The position numbers and the translations under genes were made by a program. Shown one piece after another: positions 5,283 through 11,480 of a stretch of 16,174 bases of DNA (position 1 is the first letter of the stretch; each line of letters begins with the position of its first letter). The notes under the pieces are model-generated. The model searched no databases, had not been told where the DNA came from, and worked only from the letters and a program-made list of their open reading frames with translations. This stretch comes from DASQFY01 sp036397815 (lineage in GTDB: Bacteria; Chloroflexota; Limnocylindria; QHBO01): assembly GCA_036397815.1 (NCBI GenBank), contig DASWIE010000086.1, positions 1-16,174 on the forward strand, read 5' to 3'.

Positions 5283-6497
5283 CTAGCGGCGGCCGAACAG
5301 GAGCCCGCCGCGGCGTTCGCGATTGGGGCCGCTGCCCTTGGTCGGCGCCTGGGTCTCGATGCCGGCGATCGCCTGGGCGACCTTCTGCATCGCCAGCGCC
5401 ACGGGCGAGCCGGGTCGGCTGCTGGCCACCGGAACGCCCTCGTTCACGGCGCGGATCATCTCCACCTCGGTGTAGGGGATCTCGGCAGCCGGCTTCGAGC
5501 GCAGCAGGTTCTCGATATCCCGCGTCTTGAGCAGCTCCTTGGGGAAGATGTGGTTCACCACGAAGTGGGTGCGTGCCCGCAGGGTGGCGGTCTCCGCCAG
5601 GAAGCCGAGCAGGAGGCTGGTTGCGCGCAGCGCCGCGAGCTCCGGGAAGATGACGAAGATGTGGGTGTCGGCCTGCTCCAGCATCCAGAGGGTGCGGGGA
5701 TCGAGGCGGGAGCCGCAGTCGACGATGACGTGGTCGAAGCGTGGGCGGAGCAGCGTCAGCGCCCGATCGAGCTGGTCGACCGAGACCCGGAAGTCGGCGT
5801 CGGGATGGGCCGGCGCGGCGAGCACCTGGACGCCCGATGGGTGAGGGGTGAGGTAGCTCACAGCGAGCTCGACGTCGGCAAGCGCCGGCTCGTCGCCGGC
5901 CAGCCCACCCAGATCGAAGCGCGGGGTCAGGTTCAGGTGCGTCGCCACCTGGCCGAACTGGAGGTCGAGGTCGACGAGCAGGACCCGCGCCCCCGGCGCC
6001 TCCGCGCCGCGCCCCCCGGCGAGCAGGATCGCGGAGTTCACCGCCAGGGTGGTGGTGCCGACGCCGCCCTTGGGCGAGAAGAAGGTGACGATCTCGCCGG
6101 CGGGCATGCTGCTGCGGGCGGCCTCCGGACTGATGCGACCGGCGCGAATGAGGAGCGCCTCGACTCTCGCCTCGAGCTCACGTCGCGCGAACCCAGCAGT
6201 GATGACATCGTCCGCGCCGGCCTCCAGGAACGCGATCCGCGCCTCGACGTCACCGGCCGGCGCGATGACCAGGACGGGAGTGGGGATCGCCGCCGCGGTG
6301 CGAATCCGGCCGATCGAGCCGGAGACGGCAAGACCCTCGGCCACGACAAGGTCGAAGGGCGCGTCGCGGAGGGCGGCCACCGCGTCGGCGGGCGTCGCCA
6401 CACTGGCGGTGGAATAGCCGGCATTCGCGAACTGGGCCTCGAGCTGGCCGCGCAGCTCGTCGCTGGGAGCGCAGATCAAGATTGGATTGGCGGGCAT
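5283..6497 (-). CDS. CpaE-like ATPase: pseudo-receiver plus MinD/ParA domain
   Basis: The protein has 404 residues. Residues 5-117 have a response-regulator fold pattern, but the phosphoacceptor position holds Glu (E54 in DLVVAEG), so it is probably not phosphorylated. Residues 134-385 are a MinD/ParA-type ATPase: deviant Walker A PKGGVGTTT (142-150) with signature K143 and Thr where MinD has the second Lys, the DLD of Walker A' (176-178) and VIVDCGS Walker B (258-262). This combination is CpaE/TadZ-like, the polar localisation factor of tight-adherence pilus systems. No other tad/cpa genes are present in the window. I chose the ATG at 6497 because AAGGA lies just upstream on its strand; upstream in-frame codons overlap the promoter region. 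Confidence 0.85.
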   Translation of the reverse strand: MPANPILICAPSDELRGQLEAQFANAGYSTASVATPADAVAALRDAPFDLVVAEGLAVSGSIGRIRTAAAIPTPVLVIAPAGDVEARIAFLEAGADDVITAGFARRELEARVEALLIRAGRISPEAARSSMPAGEIVTFFSPKGGVGTTTLAVNSAILLAGGRGAEAPGARVLLVDLDLQFGQVATHLNLTPRFDLGGLAGDEPALADVELAVSYLTPHPSGVQVLAAPAHPDADFRVSVDQLDRALTLLRPRFDHVIVDCGSRLDPRTLWMLEQADTHIFVIFPELAALRATSLLLGFLAETATLRARTHFVVNHIFPKELLKTRDIENLLRSKPAAEIPYTEVEMIRAVNEGVPVASSRPGSPVALAMQKVAQAIAGIETQAPTKGSGPNRERRGGLLFGRR

Positions 6498-6533
6498 CGA
6501 GTCCTTCCCGGGGACGCGGCGGATCTGGGCGTG

Positions 6534-6539
6534 AGTATA
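6534..6539 (-). promoter_or_regulatory. Probable -10 of the CpaE-like gene
   Basis: TATACT on the minus strand, about 37 nt before the ATG at 6497. No clear -35 is visible. It is back to back with the rpsF promoter, about 45 nt away. Confidence 0.35.
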
Positions 6540-6558
6540 GTGCCGCTCCCGAACGACG

Positions 6559-6589
6559 TTGAGCAGGCGTCCGGGCAGCGGGCTATACT
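6559..6589 (+). promoter_or_regulatory. Probable promoter of rpsF-ssb-rpsR
   Basis: TTGAGC (6559-6564) and a perfect-looking TATACT (6584-6589) are separated by 19 nt, slightly long. This would give a leader of about 110 nt before rpsF, which is unusually structured. Confidence 0.5.
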
Positions 6590-6597
6590 GCATCGGC

Positions 6598-6616
6598 GCC
6601 TCCGAACGACGGAGGC
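6598..6616 (+). other. Hairpin at the start of the rpsF leader
   Basis: A perfect 7-bp stem GCCTCCG/CGGAGGC (6598-6604 with 6610-6616) has a 5-nt loop. Its right arm contains GGAGG, which would otherwise serve as ribosome binding site for the short ORF at 6623. Confidence 0.5.
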
Positions 6617-6622
6617 TGCCTT

Positions 6623-6688
6623 ATGACAACGGGCTCCTTTCTGCCGCACCGATGCCGGCGCACGCCGACGGGTGCCGCAAGCCCATAG
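6623..6688 (+). other. Possible leader ORF upstream of rpsF (21 codons)
   Basis: ATG at 6623 with GGAGG at 6611-6615 (7-nt spacing) opens a 21-codon frame ending in TAG at 6686-6688, just before the AGGAGG of rpsF. The peptide is basic and Thr/Pro/Arg-rich with no known motif. It overlaps the hairpin at 6646-6675, so translation and folding would exclude each other. It may be chance. Confidence 0.25.
6646..6675 (+). promoter_or_regulatory. Candidate S6:S18-binding hairpin in the rpsF leader
   Basis: GCACC (6646-6650) pairs with GGTGC (6671-6675), and inside it CGGC (6656-6659) pairs with GCCG (6664-6667), leaving an asymmetric internal loop (GATGC against ACG) with CCG triplets at its edge. 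Many bacteria carry an rpsF leader structure of this sort, bound by the S6:S18 complex for autoregulation. Both partners are encoded in this operon. Assignment rests on position and shape and not on a covariance match. Confidence 0.4.
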
Positions 6689-6706
6689 AGAGGAGGAGAT
6701 CGGCCT

Positions 6707-7258
6707 ATGCGCCGCTACGAGCTCATGCTGCTGTTCCGCCCTGATCTGGAGGACGACAAGCTCCAGTCAGCGGTGGAAAAGGTGACGCGCGCCATCGTCA
6801 ACGCCGGCGGGGCCCTCACCAAGGTGTCCCCCTGGGGCAAGCGCCGGATGGCGTACGAGATCCAGCACTTTCGCGAGGCGAGCTACTTCCTGCTCCACTT
6901 CGACATCGCGCCATCGGCGATCCGCGAGATCGAGCGCGGCCTGCTGATCAGCGAGGAGATCCTGCGCCACCTGGTGACGGTCCTCGAGGAGCGCGGTCAA
7001 GGGCAGGGCGACGAGGACGTCGACGTGGAGGCCGTTGAGCCGGCACAGCTCGTCGCGGAGCGAACCCTGGAGCCTGCGACCGAGCGGGATGAGCAGGTCG
7101 CCGAGGTCGAGACTGGTGACGTCGCGGCGGCCGATGTCGAGACGGGCGACCTCGAGAGCGATGCGAACGTGGCGGTGGATGCCGCGACAGAGGAGACGGG
7201 CGAATCGGTGGAGGCGGTCGAGGCGGGAACGCCATCGACAAGGAGAGCAGACTCATGA
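6707..7258 (+). CDS. rpsF: 30S ribosomal protein S6 with long acidic C-terminal extension
   Basis: Residues 1-95 are a normal S6 domain (RRYELMLLFRPDL at the start, KVSPWGKRRMAYEI at 39-52, a helix ending HLVTVLEERG). Bacterial S6 proteins are often about 95-135 residues; here a further 88 residues follow, very rich in Glu, Asp, Val and Ala, with a near repeat VETGDVAAAD / VETGDLESD at 134-152. The tail is probably disordered. S6 binds 16S rRNA with S18 on the platform of the small subunit. AGGAGG lies at 6691-6696, 10 nt before the ATG. The stop overlaps the ssb start by 4 nt (ATGA), indicating coupling. Confidence 0.95.
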   Translation: MRRYELMLLFRPDLEDDKLQSAVEKVTRAIVNAGGALTKVSPWGKRRMAYEIQHFREASYFLLHFDIAPSAIREIERGLLISEEILRHLVTVLEERGQGQGDEDVDVEAVEPAQLVAERTLEPATERDEQVAEVETGDVAAADVETGDLESDANVAVDAATEETGESVEAVEAGTPSTRRADS

Positions 7259-7728
7259 CCCTCAACAAGATGATGATCATCGGCAACCTGGGCGCCGACC
7301 CGGAGCTGCGCTATACGCCGAGCGGTAAGGCCGTGGCGAACCTGCGCGTCGCCGTCAACGACCGCTACCGCGGCCAGGACGGGGAGTGGCAGGAGGAGAC
7401 CCACTGGTTCCGCGTCGAGGTGTGGGAGCAGGCGGCCGAACGCGCCGCCGAGCAGCTGCGCAAGGGCCACAAGGTCTATGCCGAGGGACAGCTGCGGCCG
7501 CGCGAGTTCGAGGGCAACGACGGTCAGAAGCGGACCTCTCTCGAGATTCGCTTCGCCAGGGTCCTGTCGCTCGAGCGGCGCGACCGCGACCAGTCGGAGG
7601 GCGGCTACGCTGGCCCGCCGGGCGAGGCGGGCGGCTCGCCCGACGCCCCGGCAGTGCGCCCGCGCGGTGCCGCGCCGGGGTCGGCTCCCAGCGAGGAGAC
7701 GATCGACGTGGACGACATCCCCTTCTAG
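7255..7728 (+). CDS. ssb: Single-stranded DNA-binding protein
   Basis: The protein has 157 residues. The OB fold covers about 1-107: LNKMMIIGNLGADPELRYTP at the start (3-22), THWFRVEVWEQAAE (49-62) and GQLRPREFEG (78-87). A Gly/Pro-rich linker leads to the acidic tip DVDDIPF, which docks replication and repair partners. It coats single-stranded DNA in replication, repair and recombination. Its place between rpsF and rpsR is the common bacterial order. Confidence 0.97.
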   Translation: MTLNKMMIIGNLGADPELRYTPSGKAVANLRVAVNDRYRGQDGEWQEETHWFRVEVWEQAAERAAEQLRKGHKVYAEGQLRPREFEGNDGQKRTSLEIRFARVLSLERRDRDQSEGGYAGPPGEAGGSPDAPAVRPRGAAPGSAPSEETIDVDDIPF

Positions 7729-7746
7729 CGAGGAACCTGATCACAC

Positions 7747-8016
7747 ATGGCGAGCCCACGCTCCCGCCGCGAGGCGGCCGACTACTACCGAGACCGGCGC
7801 CGGCGCAAGGTCTGCAACTTCTGCGTCGACAAGGCGGAGTCGATCGACTACAAGGAGGTCAATCGCCTCCGGCGCTACCTCTCCGAGCGCGCGAAGATCG
7901 AGCCGCGCCGCAAGACGGGCACCTGCGCGCGGCACCAGCGCATGCTGACGGTGGCGCTCAAGCGCGCGAGACACGTGGCGCTGCTGCCGTACGCGCCACA
8001 GCACCTGCGACCGTAG
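7747..8016 (+). CDS. rpsR: 30S ribosomal protein S18 (zinc-ribbon form)
   Basis: The protein has 89 residues with the S18 core (IDYKEVNRLRRYLSERAKIEPRRKTGTCARHQR, residues 33-65 in two parts) and the conserved end ALKRARHVALLPY. Cysteines C23 and C26 (KVCNFC) plus C60 and H63 form a C-x2-C...C-x2-H zinc site, the C+ version of this protein. S18 pairs with S6 on the 30S platform. GAGGAA about 10 nt upstream supports the start. The gap after ssb is 18 nt. The gene usually found next, rplI, is not here. Confidence 0.96.
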   Translation: MASPRSRREAADYYRDRRRRKVCNFCVDKAESIDYKEVNRLRRYLSERAKIEPRRKTGTCARHQRMLTVALKRARHVALLPYAPQHLRP

Positions 8017-8060
8017 TCCGAGCGGCGGCGACCGGGCGGCTCGGTGCCGGCCACGCTGAC

Positions 8061-8873
8061 ATGGAGAACGAGCTTCTCCTCTTCGCGGGCGGGGCGCTGG
8101 CCGGCCTGCTCGGCGCGTTGCTTGGCATTGGCGGCGGGGTGCTCATCGTGCCGCTCCTGACGCTCGGCTTCGGCGAGCCGCTCACCCGCGCCATCGGGAC
8201 CAGCCTGGTGGCCGTGGTCGCCACCTCGGCGGGCGCCGCCGCGCACAACGTCCGCACGCGCCGAGCCGACGTTCGTCTTGGGCTCACCCTCGAGATCGGT
8301 ACCGTCCTCGGCGCGGCGGCGGGCGGACTGCTCGCCGGGCTCCTGTCGGAGCGCGTGCTGGCCGGCCTGTTTGCAGGGCTAATGGCGTATCTCGCGCTTT
8401 CCCTGTTGCGCCGCTCGTTCGCGCCGGCCCACGACCCCGCAGCGGCAGAGGCGGTGGACCCGATGGCGCCGGAGGGCCCCACCGCGCCGGCCTACCGGAC
8501 GCGCAGGCTTCCCCTGGCGCTCGGCGGCTCGGTGGGCGCCGGCGCGGCCTCCGCACTGCTGGGAATCGGCGGCGGGACCGTGAAGGTTCCGCTCATGCGG
8601 CTGGTAATGGGCGTTCCGCTGCACGTTGCCACGGCGACCAGCAACTTCATGATCGGGGTCACGGCCGCGGCGGGCGCGTATGCCTACCTCTTTCGGGGTG
8701 ATATCGAGCCGATGGTCGCGGCGCCGCTCGCCCTGGGCGTGTTGTCGGGCGCGGCCGTGGGGGCGCGGATCGCTCCCCGGGTGAACACGCGCTGGCTGAC
8801 GATCCTGTTCGTGCTGGTCGCGGGCTGGGTGGCCGTCGAGATGGGGCTGCGCGCGGCCGGGGTGGCACGGTGA
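8061..8873 (+). CDS. TauE/SafE family permease
   Basis: This 270-residue protein is almost wholly hydrophobic and built of two similar halves. Each opens with the family's glycine motif: LLGIGGGVLIVPLL (20-33) and LLGIGGGTVKVPLM (167-180), each followed by an A..TS segment (AIGTSLVAVVATS; ATATSNFMIGVTA). A polar linker at 119-150 separates the halves. TauE/SafE proteins export or import sulfur-containing and organic anions such as sulfite, sulfoacetate or taurine products; the substrate here is unknown. There is no strong ribosome binding site before the ATG. It overlaps the DUF1634-like gene, a frequent neighbour of this family. Confidence 0.9.
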   Translation: MENELLLFAGGALAGLLGALLGIGGGVLIVPLLTLGFGEPLTRAIGTSLVAVVATSAGAAAHNVRTRRADVRLGLTLEIGTVLGAAAGGLLAGLLSERVLAGLFAGLMAYLALSLLRRSFAPAHDPAAAEAVDPMAPEGPTAPAYRTRRLPLALGGSVGAGAASALLGIGGGTVKVPLMRLVMGVPLHVATATSNFMIGVTAAAGAYAYLFRGDIEPMVAAPLALGVLSGAAVGARIAPRVNTRWLTILFVLVAGWVAVEMGLRAAGVAR

Positions 8874-9160
8874 CGATGCGCACGGACCTCCTTGACCGAT
8901 GGCTGCCCGGGTCGATCCAGGTCGGGACCGTAACCTCGGCCGCCCTCCTGCTGGCCAGCGTCGTGCTGAGCAACGCCACGATAGGCTGGTACGGCCTCCT
9001 GCTGCTGACCCTGACGCCGGTGCTGCAGCTCGGTGTCTCGGTCGCGGGATTCGGTCGCCTGCGCGAACCCCGTTACAGCCTGATCGCGGCGGTGGTGCTG
9101 ATACTGCTGTTGGCCGCGCTCGCCACCGCGGCGCTGATCGCGCGCGGCCTTGGAGGCTGA
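8870..9160 (+). CDS. DUF1634-like small membrane protein
   Basis: The protein has 96 residues and three predicted membrane helices (about 17-34, 40-60, 69-92). The central LTPVLQLGVSVAGFGRLREPRYSL region fits the DUF1634 pattern (TPVLR...F...D..Y), and this family typically sits directly after TauE/SafE genes. Its role is unknown; a partner subunit of the permease is a fair guess. The GTG start at 8870 overlaps the TauE stop (GTGA); an ATG at 8876 is an alternative. Confidence 0.7.
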   Translation: MTMRTDLLDRWLPGSIQVGTVTSAALLLASVVLSNATIGWYGLLLLTLTPVLQLGVSVAGFGRLREPRYSLIAAVVLILLLAALATAALIARGLGG

Positions 9161-9167
9161 CCCCGGC

Positions 9168-10283
9168 ATGGATATCCTCCTGCTCATCGGCTCGCTGGCA
9201 CTGATCCTGCTCGGCGCCGAGCTGTTCACGAACGGGATCGAGTGGTTCGGCCACCGGCTGAACCTGGCCGAGGGCGCGGTCGGCAGCGTCCTGGCGGCGG
9301 TGGCAACCGCCATGCCCGAGACCCTGATCCCGGTCATCGCCATCCTCGGACCCGCGATCTTCGGCGGGCCAACCGAGAGCTCGCACGCCATCGGTGTGGG
9401 CGCCATCCTGGGCGCGCCCTTCATGCTCTCGACCCTGGCCATGTTCGTGACCGGCCTGGCGATCCTGATCCTTGCGCGGCGTGGCCGACGGGGGACACCC
9501 ATGCGGATCAACGTGGGCGTGCTCGGCCGGGACGTGACCTTCTTCCTGGTCGGCTACGCGATCGCGATCGGGACGGCCTTCCTGCCCGCCGACCTGAGCC
9601 TGCTGAAATGGGTGGCGGCAGGCCTGCTGTTCGTGCTGTACGCGATCTACGTCCGGCTGCACTTTTCGGATGCGCCCGAGCCCGGCGAGGCCAACGACCT
9701 GACCCCGCTGCATGCCACCCGCCTGCCCGGCATGACCCCAAGGATGCTCGACGTCGACATCATGCCCGGCGACCCCGACGCCTGGGAGCTCGGCGGTGGC
9801 ACGCCTCGGATGCGCATCATCGTCAGCCAGGTCGTGGCCGCCCTGGCCCTCATCATCGTGGGGGCACAGGTCTTCGTGGGCGCGGTGGAGCACATCTCCA
9901 CGCAGATCGGCCTGGACCCGACCATCCTGGCCCTGATCATCGCCCCCATCGCCACCGAGCTGCCGGAGAAGTTCAACAGCGTGCTCTGGGTGCGGACCGG
10001 CAAGGACACCCTGGCGATGGGCAACATCACCGGCGCGATGGTCTTCCAGAGCTGCGTCCCGACCGTGCTGGGCCTGCTCTTCACCACCTGGACCTTCACC
10101 GGCGAGAGCGCGATCCATTTCGCCTCGGCCGGGGTCGCCTTTGCGGCCACGATCCTCATCTTCGGCACCATGCTGCGACGAGGCGCCCTCTCGGCCTGGA
10201 CGCTGCTGCTGGGTGGCCCGCTCTACCTGCTCTACCTCTACCTGGCGCTCTTCACACCGCTGGGAGCGGGAGGGGTGCATTGA
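9168..10283 (+). CDS. Cation/Ca2+ exchanger (CaCA) family antiporter
   Basis: The protein has 371 residues with an inverted pair of CaCA repeats. The first ion-binding motif is AAVATAMPETLIP (43-55, E51) and the second APIATELPEKFNS (259-271, E267), followed by GNITGAMVFQS (285-295), which corresponds to the family's GN..GS..FN. About ten membrane helices are predicted, and a long polar loop (166-214) divides the two halves, as usual. Family members swap Ca2+ or other cations for Na+ or H+; which one applies here cannot be read. GGAGG (9152-9156) inside the end of the previous gene supports the ATG at 9168, 7 nt after that gene's stop, so the three transport genes look cotranscribed. Confidence 0.9.
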   Translation: MDILLLIGSLALILLGAELFTNGIEWFGHRLNLAEGAVGSVLAAVATAMPETLIPVIAILGPAIFGGPTESSHAIGVGAILGAPFMLSTLAMFVTGLAILILARRGRRGTPMRINVGVLGRDVTFFLVGYAIAIGTAFLPADLSLLKWVAAGLLFVLYAIYVRLHFSDAPEPGEANDLTPLHATRLPGMTPRMLDVDIMPGDPDAWELGGGTPRMRIIVSQVVAALALIIVGAQVFVGAVEHISTQIGLDPTILALIIAPIATELPEKFNSVLWVRTGKDTLAMGNITGAMVFQSCVPTVLGLLFTTWTFTGESAIHFASAGVAFAATILIFGTMLRRGALSAWTLLLGGPLYLLYLYLALFTPLGAGGVH

Positions 10284-10339
10284 GGCCACGGATTCCGCAA
10301 CCATCGGTCCATTCAGGCCGTCCAGAGGCTGGGCGCGCG

Positions 10340-10345
10340 TATACT
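10340..10345 (+). promoter_or_regulatory. Possible -10 of ilvE
   Basis: TATACT stands about 90 nt before the ilvE start in the gap after the antiporter gene. No -35 is seen at normal spacing. A 6-bp hairpin CGCCCG/CGGGCG (10354-10359 with 10365-10370) follows at once in the presumed leader. Confidence 0.35.
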
Positions 10346-10430
10346 CTGGCCGCCGCCCGACCCGCGGGCGCTCGCATGGTGAGCACCTTTGCAGGGATGA
10401 CCACCGTCGCAGGATGAGGAGACGATTCCG

Positions 10431-11423
10431 TTGCTGAAGCCGGGGACGACAACTCCACGTGCGACCACCACCACGACACCCCCCGCCGCCGCGACCGCGG
10501 ACCGAACCGCCGACCTGTGGGCCTTCTTCCGCGGCGAGATGGTTCCGCTGCGCGACGCCAGGGTGAGCGTCATGACCCACGCCTTCAACTACGGCACGGC
10601 CGTGTTCGAGGGGATCCGGGCCTATTGGAACCCAGAGCAGGGACAGCTCTGGGCCCTGGACCTGGTGCCGCACTACGAGCGGCTCAAGGCGTCTGGCCGC
10701 TTCCTGTTCATGGAGGTTCCGTACACCGCCGAGCAGCTGGCCGCCAAGACGATCGAGGTGCTGCGCCGCGACGGGCTGCGGGAGGACGTGTACGTCCGTC
10801 CCCTCATCTACAAGTCGAATGAGACGATCGGCGTCCGGCTCCACAACCTGGACGCCGATGTCGTGATCTTCGGCGTCCCCTTCGGGCAGTACATCGACAC
10901 CGAGGGCGGGATTCGCGCGCAGGTCTCGACCTGGCGCCGGACCGATGACAACGCCATCCCGGCGCGCGGCAAGATCACCGGCGCCTACGTGAACGGGGCG
11001 CTGGCCAAGAGCGAGGCGCAGCTGAACGGGTTCGACGAGGCGATCGTGCTGACCCAGGACGGCCATGTCAGCGAAGGAAGCGCGGAGAACCTGTTCGTGG
11101 CCAAGGGTGGCGTCCTGATCACCCCGCCGGTCACCGACAACATCCTGGAGGGGATCACGCGCGGGCGCCTGATACATGTCGCGCGCGAACGGCTCGAGCT
11201 GGTGGTCGAGGAGCGCACCATCGACCGGACCGAGCTGTACAACGCCGACGAGGTCTTCCTGTGCGGCACCGGCGCGCAGATCTCGCCGGTGGTCGAGATC
11301 GATCGTCGCCAGATCGGCTCCGGGCGCCCGGGACCGATCACCCGCCAGCTGAGCGACCTCTACTTCAAGGCCGTGCGTGGGGGCAGCGACGCCTATCTAG
11401 ACTGGCTGACGCCAGTCTACTGA
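10431..11423 (+). CDS. ilvE: Branched-chain amino acid aminotransferase (class IV PLP)
   Basis: This 330-residue protein moves amino groups between glutamate and the 2-keto acids of Leu, Ile and Val, the last step of their synthesis. Marks of the family: THAFNYGTAVFEGIRAY (49-65), YVRPLIY (121-127), the PLP lysine K181 in ARGKITGAYVNGALAKSEA (178-196), the phosphate-binding EGSAENLF (215-222) and CGTGAQISPV (278-287). A Thr/Pro/Ala-rich N-terminal stretch of about 25 residues is unusual. The start is a TTG with GAGGAG 9 nt upstream (10416-10421); no in-frame ATG exists near it. A D-amino acid or aminodeoxychorismate lyase is unlikely given the EGIRAY and length. Confidence 0.94.
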   Translation: MLKPGTTTPRATTTTTPPAAATADRTADLWAFFRGEMVPLRDARVSVMTHAFNYGTAVFEGIRAYWNPEQGQLWALDLVPHYERLKASGRFLFMEVPYTAEQLAAKTIEVLRRDGLREDVYVRPLIYKSNETIGVRLHNLDADVVIFGVPFGQYIDTEGGIRAQVSTWRRTDDNAIPARGKITGAYVNGALAKSEAQLNGFDEAIVLTQDGHVSEGSAENLFVAKGGVLITPPVTDNILEGITRGRLIHVARERLELVVEERTIDRTELYNADEVFLCGTGAQISPVVEIDRRQIGSGRPGPITRQLSDLYFKAVRGGSDAYLDWLTPVY

Positions 11424-11431
11424 ACCCGCGA

Positions 11432-11462
11432 CGGCGGCCGCTGATAGGCGCGGCGGCCGCCG
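11432..11462 (+). terminator. 10-bp GC-only inverted repeat after ilvE
   Basis: CGGCGGCCGC (11432-11441) pairs perfectly with GCGGCCGCCG (11453-11462) across an 11-nt loop. It starts 9 nt after the ilvE stop and ends 18 nt before the glycosyltransferase start. No T-run follows, so it may be a factor-dependent terminator, a pause site or an mRNA stability element. Confidence 0.45.
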
Positions 11463-11480
11463 CGACCCGGACGAGGGCAC

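Noticed and set aside
5550..6626. A 358-codon open frame on the plus strand
   Set aside because: It is antisense to the CpaE-like ATPase, which has intact Walker motifs.
8379..11177. A 932-codon open frame on the minus strand across the transporters and ilvE
   Set aside because: It is antisense to three well-supported genes, its translation is low-complexity (Arg, Gly, His, Gln-rich) with no fold, and it arises from high GC in the third codon position.
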